A stretch of 64,000 bases of DNA. Source: Nitrobacter winogradskyi Nb-255 (GTDB lineage Bacteria > Pseudomonadota > Alphaproteobacteria > Rhizobiales > Xanthobacteraceae). The first letter of the stretch is position 1. Every line of letters begins with the position of its first letter. The position numbers and the translations under genes are program-made. The stretch covers positions 1,888,001-1,952,000 of the forward strand of contig NC_007406.1 in assembly GCF_000012725.1 (NCBI RefSeq), written 5' to 3'. A model generated the notes under the pieces. It was given only the letters and a program-made list of their open reading frames with translations, did no database searches and was not told where the DNA came from. Positions 8,509-17,915 of this stretch are shown here, piece by piece.

Positions 8509-10524
8509 TCAAGCGAATTCGAGGATCAACGCATCGACCGCCAGCGTCGCTCCAGGCACCGCCGCAATCCTCTTGACCGTTCCGTCCTGCTCTGCGCGCA
8601 GCACGTTCTGCATCTTCATCGCCTCGATGACCGCCAGCGTCTCGCCAGCCTTGACCTCCTGCCCTTCGGTCACGGCGATCGAGACGACAAGGCCGGGCAT
8701 CGGGCAAAGCAGCTTCTTGCCGTTGTCCGTGACCGTCGCCACCGGCATGAGCCGCGCGGCCGCCGCTTCGGTTTGCGTGAACACAGAGACCGCGGCCTCG
8801 AAGCCCTGATACGCAAGCCGGAAGCCGCCGGTGATCGGCCTCACCTGCATTGCGATGGGGTGCGCATCGAACGTTCCCTCCCAGACCGGCTGGCCGGGCG
8901 CCCATCGCGAAAGCAATCGATGCGCTTCGCCGGCGCTCTCGTCCGCGTCTACGAAGCGAACCGCGATGGCGTCGCCGTCACGCCAGACATCAAGCAGGAT
9001 TTCATCGCGATCGAGCCAGACCGCGCGGCGCTTCTCCCGCGTCACCGGCCGGCCGTTCATCTGGCCGGAGATCCGCCGCTTGCGTTCGCCAAGCACATGA
9101 TCGATCGCAGCCGCCACCGCCGCAAGCCTGCGCGCGATCTCGCCTTCCGGCGCGCGAGCGGTGAACCCGTTCGGAAACTCCTCGGCGATGAAGCCCGTCG
9201 AAAGATTTCCGGCGCGCCAGCGCGCGTGATGCATCAAGGCCGACAGGAACGGAATGTTATGCCGGATGCCGTCGATGTAGAACGCGTCGAGCGCCTGGGC
9301 CTGCGCCTCGATGGCGGCGACGCGAGACGGCCCATGGGTCACGAGCTTGGCGATCATCGGATCATAGTGAAGCGAAATCTCGCTACCTTCATAGACGCCG
9401 GTGTCGTTGCGCACGGTGACATCGTCCCGGCTCATTTCCGCCGGTGGCCGATATTTGACGAGGCGTCCGACCGAGGGGAGAAAATTGCGGAACGGATCCT
9501 CGGCATAAACCCGCGTCTCGACCGCCCATCCCGTCAGCGTTACATCCTTCTGGGCTACCGACAGTTTTTCTCCCGCGGCGATGCGGATCATCTGCTCGAC
9601 CAGATCGATGCCGGTAACCAGTTCGGTAACCGGATGCTCGACCTGTAGCCGCGTGTTCATCTCGAGGAAGTAGAAGCTCTTGTCCTGCCCGACGACAAAC
9701 TCGACCGTGCCTGCGGAGTCGTAGTTTACCGCCTTGGCCAGCGCCACGGCCTGCTCGCCCATCCTGCGCCGCGTGATCTCATCAAGCAGGGGCGATGGCG
9801 CCTCCTCGATGACTTTCTGGTTTCGCCGCTGGATCGAGCACTCACGCTCGCCGAGATGGATCACATTGCCATGCTTGTCGCCGAGCACCTGGATTTCGAT
9901 ATGCCGGGGTTCGACGATGAATTTCTCGATGAAGACGCGGTCGTCGCCGAACGAGGCTTTCGCCTCCGCTTTCGCCAGATTGAAGCCCTCCGCCACCTCG
10001 GCACTGGAATGCGCGATGCGCATGCCCTTGCCCCCTCCGCCCGCGGAGGCCTTGATCATGACCGGATAGCCGATTTCACCGGCGATCTTCACCGCGTGCC
10101 TGTCGTCCTCGATCACGCCGAGGAATCCCGGCACCGTCGAAACCCCTGCGCTCGCGGCCACCATTTTGGATTCGATCTTGTCGCCCATCGCGGCGATCGC
10201 TTGCGGATGGGGTCCGATGAAAACGATGCCGGCGTCCGCCAGCGCGCGCGGGAACCCCTCGCGCTCGGACAGGAACCCGTAGCCGGGATGGACGGCTTCC
10301 GCGCCGCTCTTGCGGCAGGCTTCGACGATTTTCTCGATAACGAGATAGCTCTCGGAGGCCGGCGGAGAGCCGATCAGCAAGGCCTCGTCGGCCATCTTGA
10401 CATGAAGCGCGTCGCGATCCGCCTCAGAGTACACGGCGACGGTCTCCACCCCCATCCGGCGGGCTGATCTGATGATCCGGCAGGCGATCTCGCCGCGATT
10501 GGCGATCAGAATTCGTTTGAACAT
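8509..10524 (-). CDS. pccA: Propionyl-CoA carboxylase, biotin carboxylase/BCCP alpha subunit
   Basis: A 671-residue biotin-dependent carboxylase subunit. The start at 10524 gives the standard [18 protein letters not shown]. The N-terminal biotin carboxylase and ATP-grasp domains show GYGFLSER, the glycine loop SAGGGGKGMRI, and [16 protein letters not shown]. The central linker with EDPFRNFLPSVGRL and FYIDGIRHNIPFL is characteristic of propionyl- rather than acetyl-CoA carboxylase. The C-terminal biotinyl domain carries EAMKMQN, whose lysine is biotinylated. It feeds propionyl-CoA into methylmalonyl-CoA and the TCA cycle. The beta subunit gene is not in the window. A methylcrotonyl-CoA carboxylase alpha subunit is the main alternative but fits less well. 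Confidence 0.92.
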   Translation of the reverse strand: MFKRILIANRGEIACRIIRSARRMGVETVAVYSEADRDALHVKMADEALLIGSPPASESYLVIEKIVEACRKSGAEAVHPGYGFLSEREGFPRALADAGIVFIGPHPQAIAAMGDKIESKMVAASAGVSTVPGFLGVIEDDRHAVKIAGEIGYPVMIKASAGGGGKGMRIAHSSAEVAEGFNLAKAEAKASFGDDRVFIEKFIVEPRHIEIQVLGDKHGNVIHLGERECSIQRRNQKVIEEAPSPLLDEITRRRMGEQAVALAKAVNYDSAGTVEFVVGQDKSFYFLEMNTRLQVEHPVTELVTGIDLVEQMIRIAAGEKLSVAQKDVTLTGWAVETRVYAEDPFRNFLPSVGRLVKYRPPAEMSRDDVTVRNDTGVYEGSEISLHYDPMIAKLVTHGPSRVAAIEAQAQALDAFYIDGIRHNIPFLSALMHHARWRAGNLSTGFIAEEFPNGFTARAPEGEIARRLAAVAAAIDHVLGERKRRISGQMNGRPVTREKRRAVWLDRDEILLDVWRDGDAIAVRFVDADESAGEAHRLLSRWAPGQPVWEGTFDAHPIAMQVRPITGGFRLAYQGFEAAVSVFTQTEAAAARLMPVATVTDNGKKLLCPMPGLVVSIAVTEGQEVKAGETLAVIEAMKMQNVLRAEQDGTVKRIAAVPGATLAVDALILEFA

Positions 10525-10689
10525 GCCTTGCGACCTGCAACCTTCGGGAGCGGTCCAATCATCATCGGCACCGTATACACGGTCCGGTCTTCGTGCTGTT
10601 ACTATTTCTCGTATAGAAAAACCAAACAGGAGCAAGGGTTTTCGGCGGCATATCAGTCGCAGCCGCTCGATCCCGAGCGGCCGATAAAA

Positions 10690-10714
10690 AACGGCGGGCA
10701 AATAACCCGCCGTT
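10690..10714 (-). terminator. Rho-independent terminator of the 10742-11314 gene
   Basis: On the minus strand AACGGCGGG, a 7-base loop and CCCGCCGTT form a perfect 9-bp stem followed by a T run (TTTTTATC). It lies 27 bp past the stop codon of the upstream minus-strand gene. Confidence 0.85.
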
Positions 10715-10741
10715 CGTCGATTTAGAGCCTTTCTGCCGCCC

Positions 10742-11314
10742 TTACATGCCGAGATCGAGAACGCCCGGAAGGTGCGCCAGCGGCAAGGTTGCCGCGCCGA
10801 TCAGGCTCGCGACCAGCGCCATCAGCTGACGATTGCCGCGGCGTTTGCCGCGCATCTGGTTCGCGATCCACTCCAGCACTTCGATATTGACGCCCACCGC
10901 GCGGGTTGGCGCCCAGCTTTCGATAGCGGTATCCGGAGCCAGAGCGATGCTGCGCGACGGCACGGGAAGTCCCGATGCGGACGCCGCGTGGTGGACGATG
11001 GCTTTGGCGAACAGATCGTCGAACCGCCCGCCATCGCTTCGCTCGGTGGCGGCATCGTTGATCTCGAACAGCGCTTCAGCCTCTTCCCGGCTGACCGGCT
11101 GGTTGTCCACGGCAGCAGCCGTCAGAAGGCGCTCACACCAGGAAGTGTCGGTGGAGTCGAGCGCTCTGGAGAAATGAACGCGGCCTCCGGCGGTCGGGCC
11201 CTCCCCCGTAATGACCCCGTTACGGACGGTTGCGAGGGCCGCCACCACATCCTTCCGGCTCGAAATGGCAAATGTATCGATGGGGGCGACGGCGGCGGAC
11301 AGGTCGGAAAGCAT
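10742..11314 (-). CDS. Conserved hypothetical protein, mostly helical
   Basis: I do not recognise a family with a known function. The 190-residue product starts at a clear ATG and has an Ala-rich helical N-terminal half containing GGRVHFSRALDS and SWCERLLTAAAVDNQPVSREEAEALFEI. A middle segment, DDLFAKAIVHHAASASG, follows. A basic patch (MRGKRRGNRQ) precedes a hydrophobic C-terminal helix of about 20 residues (LMALVASLIGAATLPLAHL), possibly a membrane anchor. Codon use resembles that of its neighbours. A strong terminator follows it at 10690-10714, which supports a real, separately transcribed gene. It diverges from the peroxiredoxin gene. Confidence 0.7.
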   Translation of the reverse strand: MLSDLSAAVAPIDTFAISSRKDVVAALATVRNGVITGEGPTAGGRVHFSRALDSTDTSWCERLLTAAAVDNQPVSREEAEALFEINDAATERSDGGRFDDLFAKAIVHHAASASGLPVPSRSIALAPDTAIESWAPTRAVGVNIEVLEWIANQMRGKRRGNRQLMALVASLIGAATLPLAHLPGVLDLGM

Positions 11315-11698
11315 CGGTAGGGTTCTCTCTTCTGGATCAGATGAGCAATTTCACGCGGGCGTGAATCGTTCGTTAAAAATCGGACAATCCGCTGCCGTGT
11401 TCGAACTTAACGTTCGAACTTAACGGTCAGTTGGTTGTCGCCCCCGTGGCGGCCCCGGTTCAAGACATTGGCAATAGCTTTCGGCACGCGTGGGGCGACG
11501 GCGGGGCAACATCGGGACATCTTCGATCACGATGCCGTAGGGTTAATTCGCCGCCCCCGGGCAAGTGTCGATAGGAAGATGCTCCGCTATGCTCTCCGGA
11601 AAAAAAGACATTGTCTTTTTCGTAACCGGTTCCGTTTCGCGAGGTCCGAGCCTATAGTCCCCGCCACCAGTTAACTGTGTGACACGAGGACGTGACTT
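11315..11698. other. Divergent control region upstream of the peroxiredoxin gene
   Basis: No gene. It holds two exact adjacent copies of TTCGAACTTAACG (11400-11412, 11413-11425). It also holds a perfect 19-bp palindrome, AAAAAGACA-T-TGTCTTTTT (11602-11620), about 80 bp before the peroxiredoxin start. Either may be an operator; no known regulator consensus fits. Confidence 0.45.
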
Positions 11699-12358
11699 AT
11701 GACTTTATCGATTGGCTCGACCGCTCCCGATTTCGAAGCTGAAAGCACCGAAGGCCCCATCAGCTTTCACAAGTGGCTGGGTGATAGCTGGGGGTTGTTC
11801 TTTTCGCACCCCAAGGACTTCACGCCGGTCTGCACCACCGAGCTCGGCGCCGTCGCCCGGCTCAAGCCGGAATTCGACAAGCGGGGCGTCAAGCTGATCG
11901 GCATCAGCGTCGACCCGACCGACAAGCATCACCTCTGGTCCAAGGACATCGAGGAAACGCAGGGCGTCGCGCCGAACTATCCGCTGATCGCGGATGTCGA
12001 TTTCAAGGTCGCCAAGCTCTACGGCATGTTGCCGGCCAGCACGTCCGGCGACGTCAACAAGCGGACGCCCGCCGACAATCAGACCGTGCGCAACATCTTC
12101 GTGATCGGCCCAGACAAGCAGGTCAAGATCGTTCTCATTTACCCGATGAGCACCGGCCGCAACTGGCAGGAGGTGCTGCGCGTGATCGACTCCCTGCAAC
12201 TCACCGCCAAACACGGCGTTTCGACCCCGTCAGACTGGAAGCAAGGCGACGATGTGTTCTTTTCCGCCGCGGTTCCGGAGGAAGAGGCCCGCAAGAAATT
12301 CCCCAAGGGATGGAAGTCGCCGAAGCCGTATTTTCGGATCGTCGAACAGCCGAAGTAA
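11699..12358 (+). CDS. 1-Cys peroxiredoxin (Prx6 type)
   Basis: A 219-residue AhpC/TSA-family peroxidase that reduces hydrogen and organic peroxides in the cytoplasm. The peroxidatic site is FTPVCTTELG (Cys45, with Thr42 and Pro38). No other cysteine is present in the chain, which, with the long C-terminal domain (SDWKQGDDVFFSAAVPEEEA, FPKGWKSPKPYFRIVEQP), identifies the 1-Cys Prx6 class. Reduction therefore needs an outside thiol such as glutathione. A Rho-independent terminator follows at 12390-12419. The upstream region carries tandem and palindromic elements that may mediate oxidative-stress control. Confidence 0.95.
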   Translation: MTLSIGSTAPDFEAESTEGPISFHKWLGDSWGLFFSHPKDFTPVCTTELGAVARLKPEFDKRGVKLIGISVDPTDKHHLWSKDIEETQGVAPNYPLIADVDFKVAKLYGMLPASTSGDVNKRTPADNQTVRNIFVIGPDKQVKIVLIYPMSTGRNWQEVLRVIDSLQLTAKHGVSTPSDWKQGDDVFFSAAVPEEEARKKFPKGWKSPKPYFRIVEQPK

Positions 12359-12389
12359 CGCGGGCAGCTTCAACGCCTGCGCAAGTGAA

Positions 12390-12419
12390 GGGACGCCTCC
12401 AGGGCGTCCCTTTCTTTTT
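12390..12419 (+). terminator. Rho-independent terminator of the peroxiredoxin gene
   Basis: GGGACGCC, a 5-base loop and GGCGTCCC, followed directly by TTTCTTTTT, begin 31 bp after the stop codon. Confidence 0.92.
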
Positions 12420-12420
12420 G

Positions 12421-12538
12421 GCTAGTTAAGCGAAGCATGTCCTCGGGGCTTGACCCGAGGATGGATGACCTGGTCGCGTGAAGAAAGCGCGTCAAAGCAA
12501 CAATCTGGAGCTTCGCTTCTGATTCAGTCAGAGCGATA
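12421..12538 (-). repeat. Dispersed hairpin repeat (modules A and B2), reverse orientation
   Basis: Copy of the window's intergenic repeat family in reverse orientation. The B2 variant has the inner hairpin CCTCGGG/CCCGAGG and the end sequence GAAAGCGCGTCAAA. The A module (CTTCGCTTCTGATTCAGTCAGAG) follows. It fills the gap between the peroxiredoxin terminator and the frmA leader. Confidence 0.75.
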
Positions 12539-12673
12539 ATGTTCTGGAAAATCCAGCGGCGCTCGAAGCGGATGCGGCGGCCGTCGTTGCGGCTTCGGAG
12601 GCACGACCGTATCCTGGGCGGCAACGCCCATTCCGTCGATGCTCTTTCAATTCCTGCCGGAGAAGAAGCCGCC

Positions 12674-13801
12674 ATGCACGTCCGCGCCGCAGTCGCCCTT
12701 GCCGCCGGCAAGCCGCTTGAAGTCACGACCGTGGAACTCGACGGCCCACGCGATGGTGAGGTCATGGTCGAGATCAAGGCGGCCGGCGTCTGCCACACCG
12801 ACGAGTTCACCTTGTCCGGCGCGGATCCGGAAGGGTTGTTTCCGGCCATACTCGGCCATGAGGGCGCCGGCGTGGTGGTCGATGTCGGCAAGGGCGTGAC
12901 CTCGGTGAAGAAAGGCGATCACGTTATTCCGCTCTACACGCCCGAATGCCGGCAATGCCCGTCCTGCCTGTCGCGCAAGACCAATCTGTGCACGGCCATT
13001 CGCGCGACCCAAGGCCAGGGGTTAATGCCGGACGGCACCTCGCGCTTCTCCTTCGACGGCAAGCCGCTCCATCACTACATGGGCACCTCGACCTTCGCCA
13101 ACTACACGGTGCTGCCGGAGATCGCGGTCGCGAAGATCCGCGAAGACGCTCCGTTCGACAAGGTCTGCTACATCGGCTGCGGCGTCACTACCGGCATCGG
13201 CGCGGTGATCAACACCGCGAAGGTCGAACCCGGCGCCAAGGCGATCGTGTTCGGCCTCGGCGGCATCGGGCTGAACGTCCTGCAAGGGTTGAGGCTCGCC
13301 GGCGCCGACATGATCATCGGCGTGGACATCAACGACGATCGCAAGGCGTGGGGCGAGCGCTTCGGCATGACGCACTTCGTCAATCCCACGGATGTCGGGA
13401 AGGAACTCGTCCCTTACCTTGTCGATATGACGAAGTCCGGCGCTGATCAGATCGGCGGCGCGGATTACACGTTCGACTGCACGGGCAATGTGAAGGTGAT
13501 GCGCCAGGCGCTGGAATCCTGTCACCGTGGCTGGGGACAGTCGATCGTGATCGGCGTCGCCCCCGCCGGCGCGGAGATCGCGACGCGGCCGTTCCAACTC
13601 GTCACAGGCCGCGTATGGAAAGGCACGGCGTTCGGCGGCGCGCGCGGCCGCACCGATGTGCCGAAGATCGTAGACTGGTACATGCAGGGCAAGATCCAGA
13701 TCGATCCGATGATCACGCACGTCATGCCGCTCGACGACATCAACAGAGCGTTTGACCTGATGCGCAAAGGCGAATCGATCCGCGGCGTCGTCACGTTCTG
13801 A
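12674..13801 (+). CDS. frmA: S-(hydroxymethyl)glutathione dehydrogenase / class III alcohol dehydrogenase
   Basis: A zinc- and NAD-dependent enzyme oxidising the formaldehyde-glutathione adduct to S-formylglutathione; it can also reduce S-nitrosoglutathione. The start at 12674 gives the standard [17 protein letters not shown]. Catalytic zinc ligands are Cys40 (GVCHTDEF), His62 (GHEGAG) and the later cysteine in [11 protein letters not shown]. Four structural zinc cysteines lie in [16 protein letters not shown] (92, 95, 98, 106). The Rossmann motif is VFGLGGIGL. The 375-residue length is a few residues above the usual 369-372; an extra stretch around [18 protein letters not shown] accounts for this. 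A repeat element starts three bases after the stop codon. Confidence 0.95.
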   Translation: MHVRAAVALAAGKPLEVTTVELDGPRDGEVMVEIKAAGVCHTDEFTLSGADPEGLFPAILGHEGAGVVVDVGKGVTSVKKGDHVIPLYTPECRQCPSCLSRKTNLCTAIRATQGQGLMPDGTSRFSFDGKPLHHYMGTSTFANYTVLPEIAVAKIREDAPFDKVCYIGCGVTTGIGAVINTAKVEPGAKAIVFGLGGIGLNVLQGLRLAGADMIIGVDINDDRKAWGERFGMTHFVNPTDVGKELVPYLVDMTKSGADQIGGADYTFDCTGNVKVMRQALESCHRGWGQSIVIGVAPAGAEIATRPFQLVTGRVWKGTAFGGARGRTDVPKIVDWYMQGKIQIDPMITHVMPLDDINRAFDLMRKGESIRGVVTF

Positions 13802-13803
13802 AA

Positions 13804-13934
13804 GAGACTTTCCGTTCCGCCGGAATCAGAAGCAAGGCTCTCTGATCTTGTTTTAAAGCGTTTTCCTCACGCGAACAGTTCATCCATCCTTAGGGCTCAA
13901 GTCCGAGGACATGCTTCGCTTGAAAACGCTATAG
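13804..13934 (+). repeat. Dispersed hairpin repeat (modules A + B2)
   Basis: Begins 3 bp after the frmA stop. The A module (GACTTTCCGTTCC, then GGAATCAGAAGCAAGGCTC) is followed by B2: CGTTTTCCTCACGCGAACAG, the CTTAGGGCTCAAGTCCGAG hairpin, and the end GAAAACGCTATAG. It separates the convergent frmA and cyclase genes and may end transcription from one side. Confidence 0.8.
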
Positions 13935-13936
13935 TT

Positions 13937-16198
13937 TCACATCGTATGGATAGGCACGATCTGTTCAGCCAGGCGGTGATAGAAGCCCTGCATGTCCTCG
14001 CCGGCAAGCTCCCGGCACCGGGCCAGGGCGGCTGTCGCTTCGAACCCCTCACCTGCTTTGATCGCGGCCAGCAGCGCGCCGTGCCGCGCTTTCCATTCGG
14101 CGAACTCCGGCGATGCCGCCACTGAATCGTCGCCGACGATCGCATAAATTTTGGTGGGGCGTGACTTTCCCTTCAACAGGATCTCGCCGGCCTCAAGCAG
14201 CGCAATCCCTCTAACGCGTCGCGCCACGTCCTCCGAAACCAGAAGATCCACATCGAGCGTCTTGCTTGCCGATTCGATCCGTGCCGCCACGTTCACGACA
14301 TCGCCCATGGCCGAGTAGTTGAATCGTCTTTGCGATCCCATGTTGCCCACGCAAGCCAGTCCGGCATTGATGCCGACTCCTATCCTGACGCGCGGGTCAG
14401 TGAAGCCACGCGCCGAGAATCCGAAAACGTCGGCGTCGTTGAGCGCGGTGAGCGCCTCACGCATCTTGAGCGCGGCCTGGCAGGCTCGGGTCGCATGATC
14501 GGGCACGTCGGCCGGCGCGTTCCAGAATGCCATGATCGAATCGCCGATGTATTTATCGATGGTCCCCAGTTCATCCTGTATCGCATCCGACAGCGGCGCC
14601 AGCAGCGTATTGATGAAATCGACAAGCTCGGTCGCGGTCAGGGCTTCAGAGATCGGCGTAAACCCGCGAACATCCATGAACATCACGGAAATATCGCGGG
14701 ACGCGCCACCGAGGCGCATCTCCTGCGGCGAATTTTCAAGCTGCGTCAGCAATTCCGGCGCGAGATATTGACCGAAAGCCTGACGTACGAATTTTTTTTC
14801 GCGATCGGATGCAACGTGAAGCACACGCTCCACGGCGATATAGACTGTCAGCGCCGCCAGCGACGGAAAGATCGGGTCAATCAGCAGCCGAAAATGCGAG
14901 AAGGCGATCCACGATCCGGCCAACCCCGCGACAAATCCGACGACGCCGGCATAGAACGAGAACCGCGCGCCGAACATCAGCACAAGGCCGGCGACCAGGG
15001 CGCCGAACAACAAGGTCAGGACGATCTCCAGTCCCTTGGCCCAGTCGGGTCGCTCGATGAAATCCTGCGCAAGGATTTGCTCGATCACCTGCGCCTGAAC
15101 CGAGACGCCCGGAACCGACCCGCCCAGAGGCGTCGTGCGTGAATCCATCAAGCCCGCGGCCGATGCGCCGACCAGAACGATCGCGCCATCGACCAGCGGC
15201 TTCACCGTCGCCTCTTTAGCCGGATCGAGAATGTCTTTCACCGACACGTAACGCTGCGGCCGGTCGCGACTGAAATAGACCCAGGACTCTCCGTTGCTCG
15301 TTAACGGCAGCTTGAACGCCCCTACCCGCATGTCGATCAGCGCGGCGCTGCCGGTATCACTGTCCCCGCTCGATCCGGTCCCGCGCACGATGATGCTTTT
15401 CTGGTTCTGGGCGACGCGGAGCGCCTCGATCGCAAGGCTGGGGTAGATGCTCACCCCGTCGGAAAACAGCATGGGTACACGGCGAACGATGCCGCCGCGA
15501 TCGTGCGAACTGAGATTGATGCCGCCGATACCCGCCGCCTTCTGATTCAATATCGGCAGGCTCGATACCGTGCCGCCGAACGGCGCCAGCACGTTTGCCG
15601 GATTGACGCCGACAAAGGCCACCCCGGCCCGCACCGGCGGGCGCTTGTCATTGACGGCGCCGGTAGCGGCGAAGCCGAACACGACCCCCGCGTTCTCGAT
15701 AGCATCGGCGAACGCCTGATCATGATCAGGCAGGTTCGCGAGCAGCTTCAGGGTCTGGTCGAGATCCGGCGCGCCGGAGTCTTTCAAATCGTTGGCGAGC
15801 CGGCTCGGCGTCGTGCGATCCGGTTCGGAAAAGATGACATCGTAGGCGACCACGCCTGCGCCGAGATCGGCAAGCCGACGGGTCAGCGCGGCAAGACGCG
15901 TCCGCGGCCAAGGCCACTGGCCATACTCCGAAATCGAGGCTTCATCGATGTCGACGATCCGCACCGGCAGATCGGTGTAAGCGCGCGGTTTGAGGCGCTG
16001 ATAGGTATCGAACGTACGCTCCTTCAACTCGGTGACGATGCGCGGATCATACGCGCGCAGCGAAGCAAGCAGCACGAGGGTCACCACCGCCGCGCCGACC
16101 GCCCGAAGATTCTTGTTGCGCGTCAGCCGGCGCAGGCGCGCCCATGCTAGCATCGCTCGAACGCGCAAGGTGTTCCGCAAACGCGTCGCGGCCTTCAT
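13937..16198 (-). CDS. CHASE2-domain adenylate cyclase (class III)
   Basis: A 753-residue membrane receptor cyclase. One N-terminal membrane helix (VGAAVVTLVLLASLRAY) leads into an extracytoplasmic CHASE2 sensor of about 300 residues (VRIVDIDEASISEYGQWPWPR, AAGIGGINLSSHDRGGIVRR, TTPLGGSVPGVSVQAQ). Three further hydrophobic helices follow at about residues 385-455. The catalytic domain begins with ISVMFMDVRGFTPISE and contains TIDKYIGDSIMAFWNAP and GVGINAGLACVGNMGS, with both metal-binding aspartates. The lysine in IDKYIGD agrees with ATP as substrate. The product would be cAMP. It is followed upstream on the same strand by a TPR-barrel gene, with repeats between. CHASE2 ligands are unknown. 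Confidence 0.93.
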   Translation of the reverse strand: MKAATRLRNTLRVRAMLAWARLRRLTRNKNLRAVGAAVVTLVLLASLRAYDPRIVTELKERTFDTYQRLKPRAYTDLPVRIVDIDEASISEYGQWPWPRTRLAALTRRLADLGAGVVAYDVIFSEPDRTTPSRLANDLKDSGAPDLDQTLKLLANLPDHDQAFADAIENAGVVFGFAATGAVNDKRPPVRAGVAFVGVNPANVLAPFGGTVSSLPILNQKAAGIGGINLSSHDRGGIVRRVPMLFSDGVSIYPSLAIEALRVAQNQKSIIVRGTGSSGDSDTGSAALIDMRVGAFKLPLTSNGESWVYFSRDRPQRYVSVKDILDPAKEATVKPLVDGAIVLVGASAAGLMDSRTTPLGGSVPGVSVQAQVIEQILAQDFIERPDWAKGLEIVLTLLFGALVAGLVLMFGARFSFYAGVVGFVAGLAGSWIAFSHFRLLIDPIFPSLAALTVYIAVERVLHVASDREKKFVRQAFGQYLAPELLTQLENSPQEMRLGGASRDISVMFMDVRGFTPISEALTATELVDFINTLLAPLSDAIQDELGTIDKYIGDSIMAFWNAPADVPDHATRACQAALKMREALTALNDADVFGFSARGFTDPRVRIGVGINAGLACVGNMGSQRRFNYSAMGDVVNVAARIESASKTLDVDLLVSEDVARRVRGIALLEAGEILLKGKSRPTKIYAIVGDDSVAASPEFAEWKARHGALLAAIKAGEGFEATAALARCRELAGEDMQGFYHRLAEQIVPIHTM

Positions 16199-16414
16199 CG
16201 CTCCGTCGCCCGTTCAGGCGCGAACAGGGGAACATGACCGCCGGTGCGGTCAGAAAATCTCGCCGGCGCGCGGCAGGCGTCCGCGGGCCTTCCGCTCAAG
16301 CCTGGATCGGCGCAATCAAGGGACGACGACAAAGGGTCTTTGGTCCGGTTCGATGTTTCGTTGATCAACCTGGCAAACCGCGGGCACGACAACATCGCGA
16401 ATGCGGCCAGGACA

Positions 16415-16553
16415 TTATAACGTTTTCGAGTGAAATGAATACCGCAGCCAGATCGCCACTGCGCGGCTTCGACGCGACGTGTTTTCTTCACGCGAACAGG
16501 TCATCCATCCTCGGGTCAAGCCCGAGGATATGCTTCACTCGAAGAGACTATAG
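16415..16553. repeat. Pair of inverted copies of the dispersed repeat (MITE-like arrangement)
   Basis: A partial reverse copy (TATAACGTTTTCGAGTG, 16415-16445) faces a forward B2 copy (GACGTGTTTTCTTCACGCG to GAAGAGACTATAG, 16471-16553). The forward copy contains the perfect hairpin ATCCTCGGG/CCCGAGGAT. The rest of the 16199-16559 gap holds no gene. Confidence 0.75.
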
Positions 16554-16559
16554 CCGGTT

Positions 16560-17915
16560 TCAGAACCGTGCGGTCGGCCCGATCGAGACCGAGAAGTTAT
16601 CGAGGGTGAAATTCGGCAGCGACGAGTCGATCTTGGTGTAAAGGATCTGGGTCCGCAAGCCCACGTTTCTGTACACCTGCGCATCGAAGATCGCGCCGTA
16701 GCGTTGCTCCCAATCGTGCCTTATCTGGAAAGGATCGACGATCGGATTGGGCGCGTCGTAATTGGCCCGGCTAAAACCGAAGGTCGGAGCGATCACGAAC
16801 TGATGCGGCGTGCCGAACACCGGCAAGGCGAACGCGTATGGAAAAGCCATGTCGATCGAATAGCGCTTGTATGAGTAGAAATCGAAGGCGGCACGGTTCT
16901 GATCGAAGGCGGCGCGCGTCGTCCAGTGCATCGGTCCGAGGCGGAGATCGGAGGTCACGACCGCTGATAGCAGATCTCCGGTTTGTTGGCTGGCCGTTGG
17001 AAAGTTGAACGAGTCAGAAAAATTGCGGTGCCGCTGCTCGACGAACGCCTCCAGAAAGCCGCGATCGCCGATGGTCGTGCGCGCGGAAAACCCGGCGCCG
17101 CCCGCCGAGAAATAAGTGGCGTCCCCCAGCCAGACCTGATCTCCGATGCCGTAAAGCTTGACCGATGCGTTCTGTCCGATCGCGAAACGCGGGCCGACCA
17201 CGACCTCGACCAGGCCGAAATTGAACTGGTTGAGTTTGTACTGGCGCGAATTAAGGCCCAGGAAGCTCGCTTCGATGGCGTCCCCCCGCGTTCCGATCTT
17301 ATAGGCATAGTGAGCCGCGAGGGTCTGGAACATATTCACGTCCGGACTCTTGCCGAACGAACTGTTGAGAATGGCATCCTGACCCAAGGCGCGCACCATC
17401 AGGCTCGAGGGGCCGAGGTTGGCGTTGGTCTGATAGCGCAAGCCGGCTGTGGTGAACACGCTGAACTCATAGCGCGCGAGCCGCCGGTCGATCTCGGTCA
17501 GATAGGCACGGACCTGGGCGCGGATATCATCGGGAGCGTCCGCGCCCTTGATCGCCTCCTGAAAATAGCTGCGCGCCAGTTCGTATGAGCCAAGCTTGAA
17601 ATATAGTACCCCCAGCTCGAGTTTGACGCGCGGCAAATTCGGATTGAAGAACAGCATCCTTTCGAGGGCGCCGATAGCGGCCTCATAGTCGCCGCGCTTG
17701 ACGGCCTGCTCGGCAAACTTGAAACTCGCCTCCAGATCGGCGGGGTTCTTGTACATCTGCTGGAACAGCGCATCGTAGTCCTGCTGAACGGCAGACGCCG
17801 CGGAAATGAGTGACGCTGAGATAGGCGATGTCGTCGATTGCGCCGCGGCTCCCGAGAAGCAAGCCGTCATCGTCAACAAAACGGACGCGACTTTCGCGGT
17901 CTGAATAAGTTTCAC
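16560..17915 (-). CDS. TPR-containing outer-membrane barrel protein, Slam-like
   Basis: A 451-residue exported protein. I chose the GTG at 17915 because it gives a clean signal peptide (KLIQTAKVASVLLTMTACF, cleavage near AAA-Q) and has a GGTGGTGG purine-rich stretch before it. Residues about 35-150 contain tetratricopeptide-like helices (DLEASFKFAEQAVKRGDYEAA, then LGSYELARSYFQEAIKG). Residues about 160-451 alternate polar and aromatic strands, opening with FTTAGLRYQTNANLGPSS and ending in FTLDNFSVSIGPTARF, a C-terminal Phe barrel signature. This TPR plus 14-strand-barrel design, including the early Y-x-T/S-N-x-N motif, matches surface lipoprotein assembly modulators (Slam, DUF560). The match is by pattern, not alignment. 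It is adjacent to a CHASE2 cyclase. Confidence 0.65.
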   Translation of the reverse strand: MKLIQTAKVASVLLTMTACFSGAAAQSTTSPISASLISAASAVQQDYDALFQQMYKNPADLEASFKFAEQAVKRGDYEAAIGALERMLFFNPNLPRVKLELGVLYFKLGSYELARSYFQEAIKGADAPDDIRAQVRAYLTEIDRRLARYEFSVFTTAGLRYQTNANLGPSSLMVRALGQDAILNSSFGKSPDVNMFQTLAAHYAYKIGTRGDAIEASFLGLNSRQYKLNQFNFGLVEVVVGPRFAIGQNASVKLYGIGDQVWLGDATYFSAGGAGFSARTTIGDRGFLEAFVEQRHRNFSDSFNFPTASQQTGDLLSAVVTSDLRLGPMHWTTRAAFDQNRAAFDFYSYKRYSIDMAFPYAFALPVFGTPHQFVIAPTFGFSRANYDAPNPIVDPFQIRHDWEQRYGAIFDAQVYRNVGLRTQILYTKIDSSLPNFTLDNFSVSIGPTARF

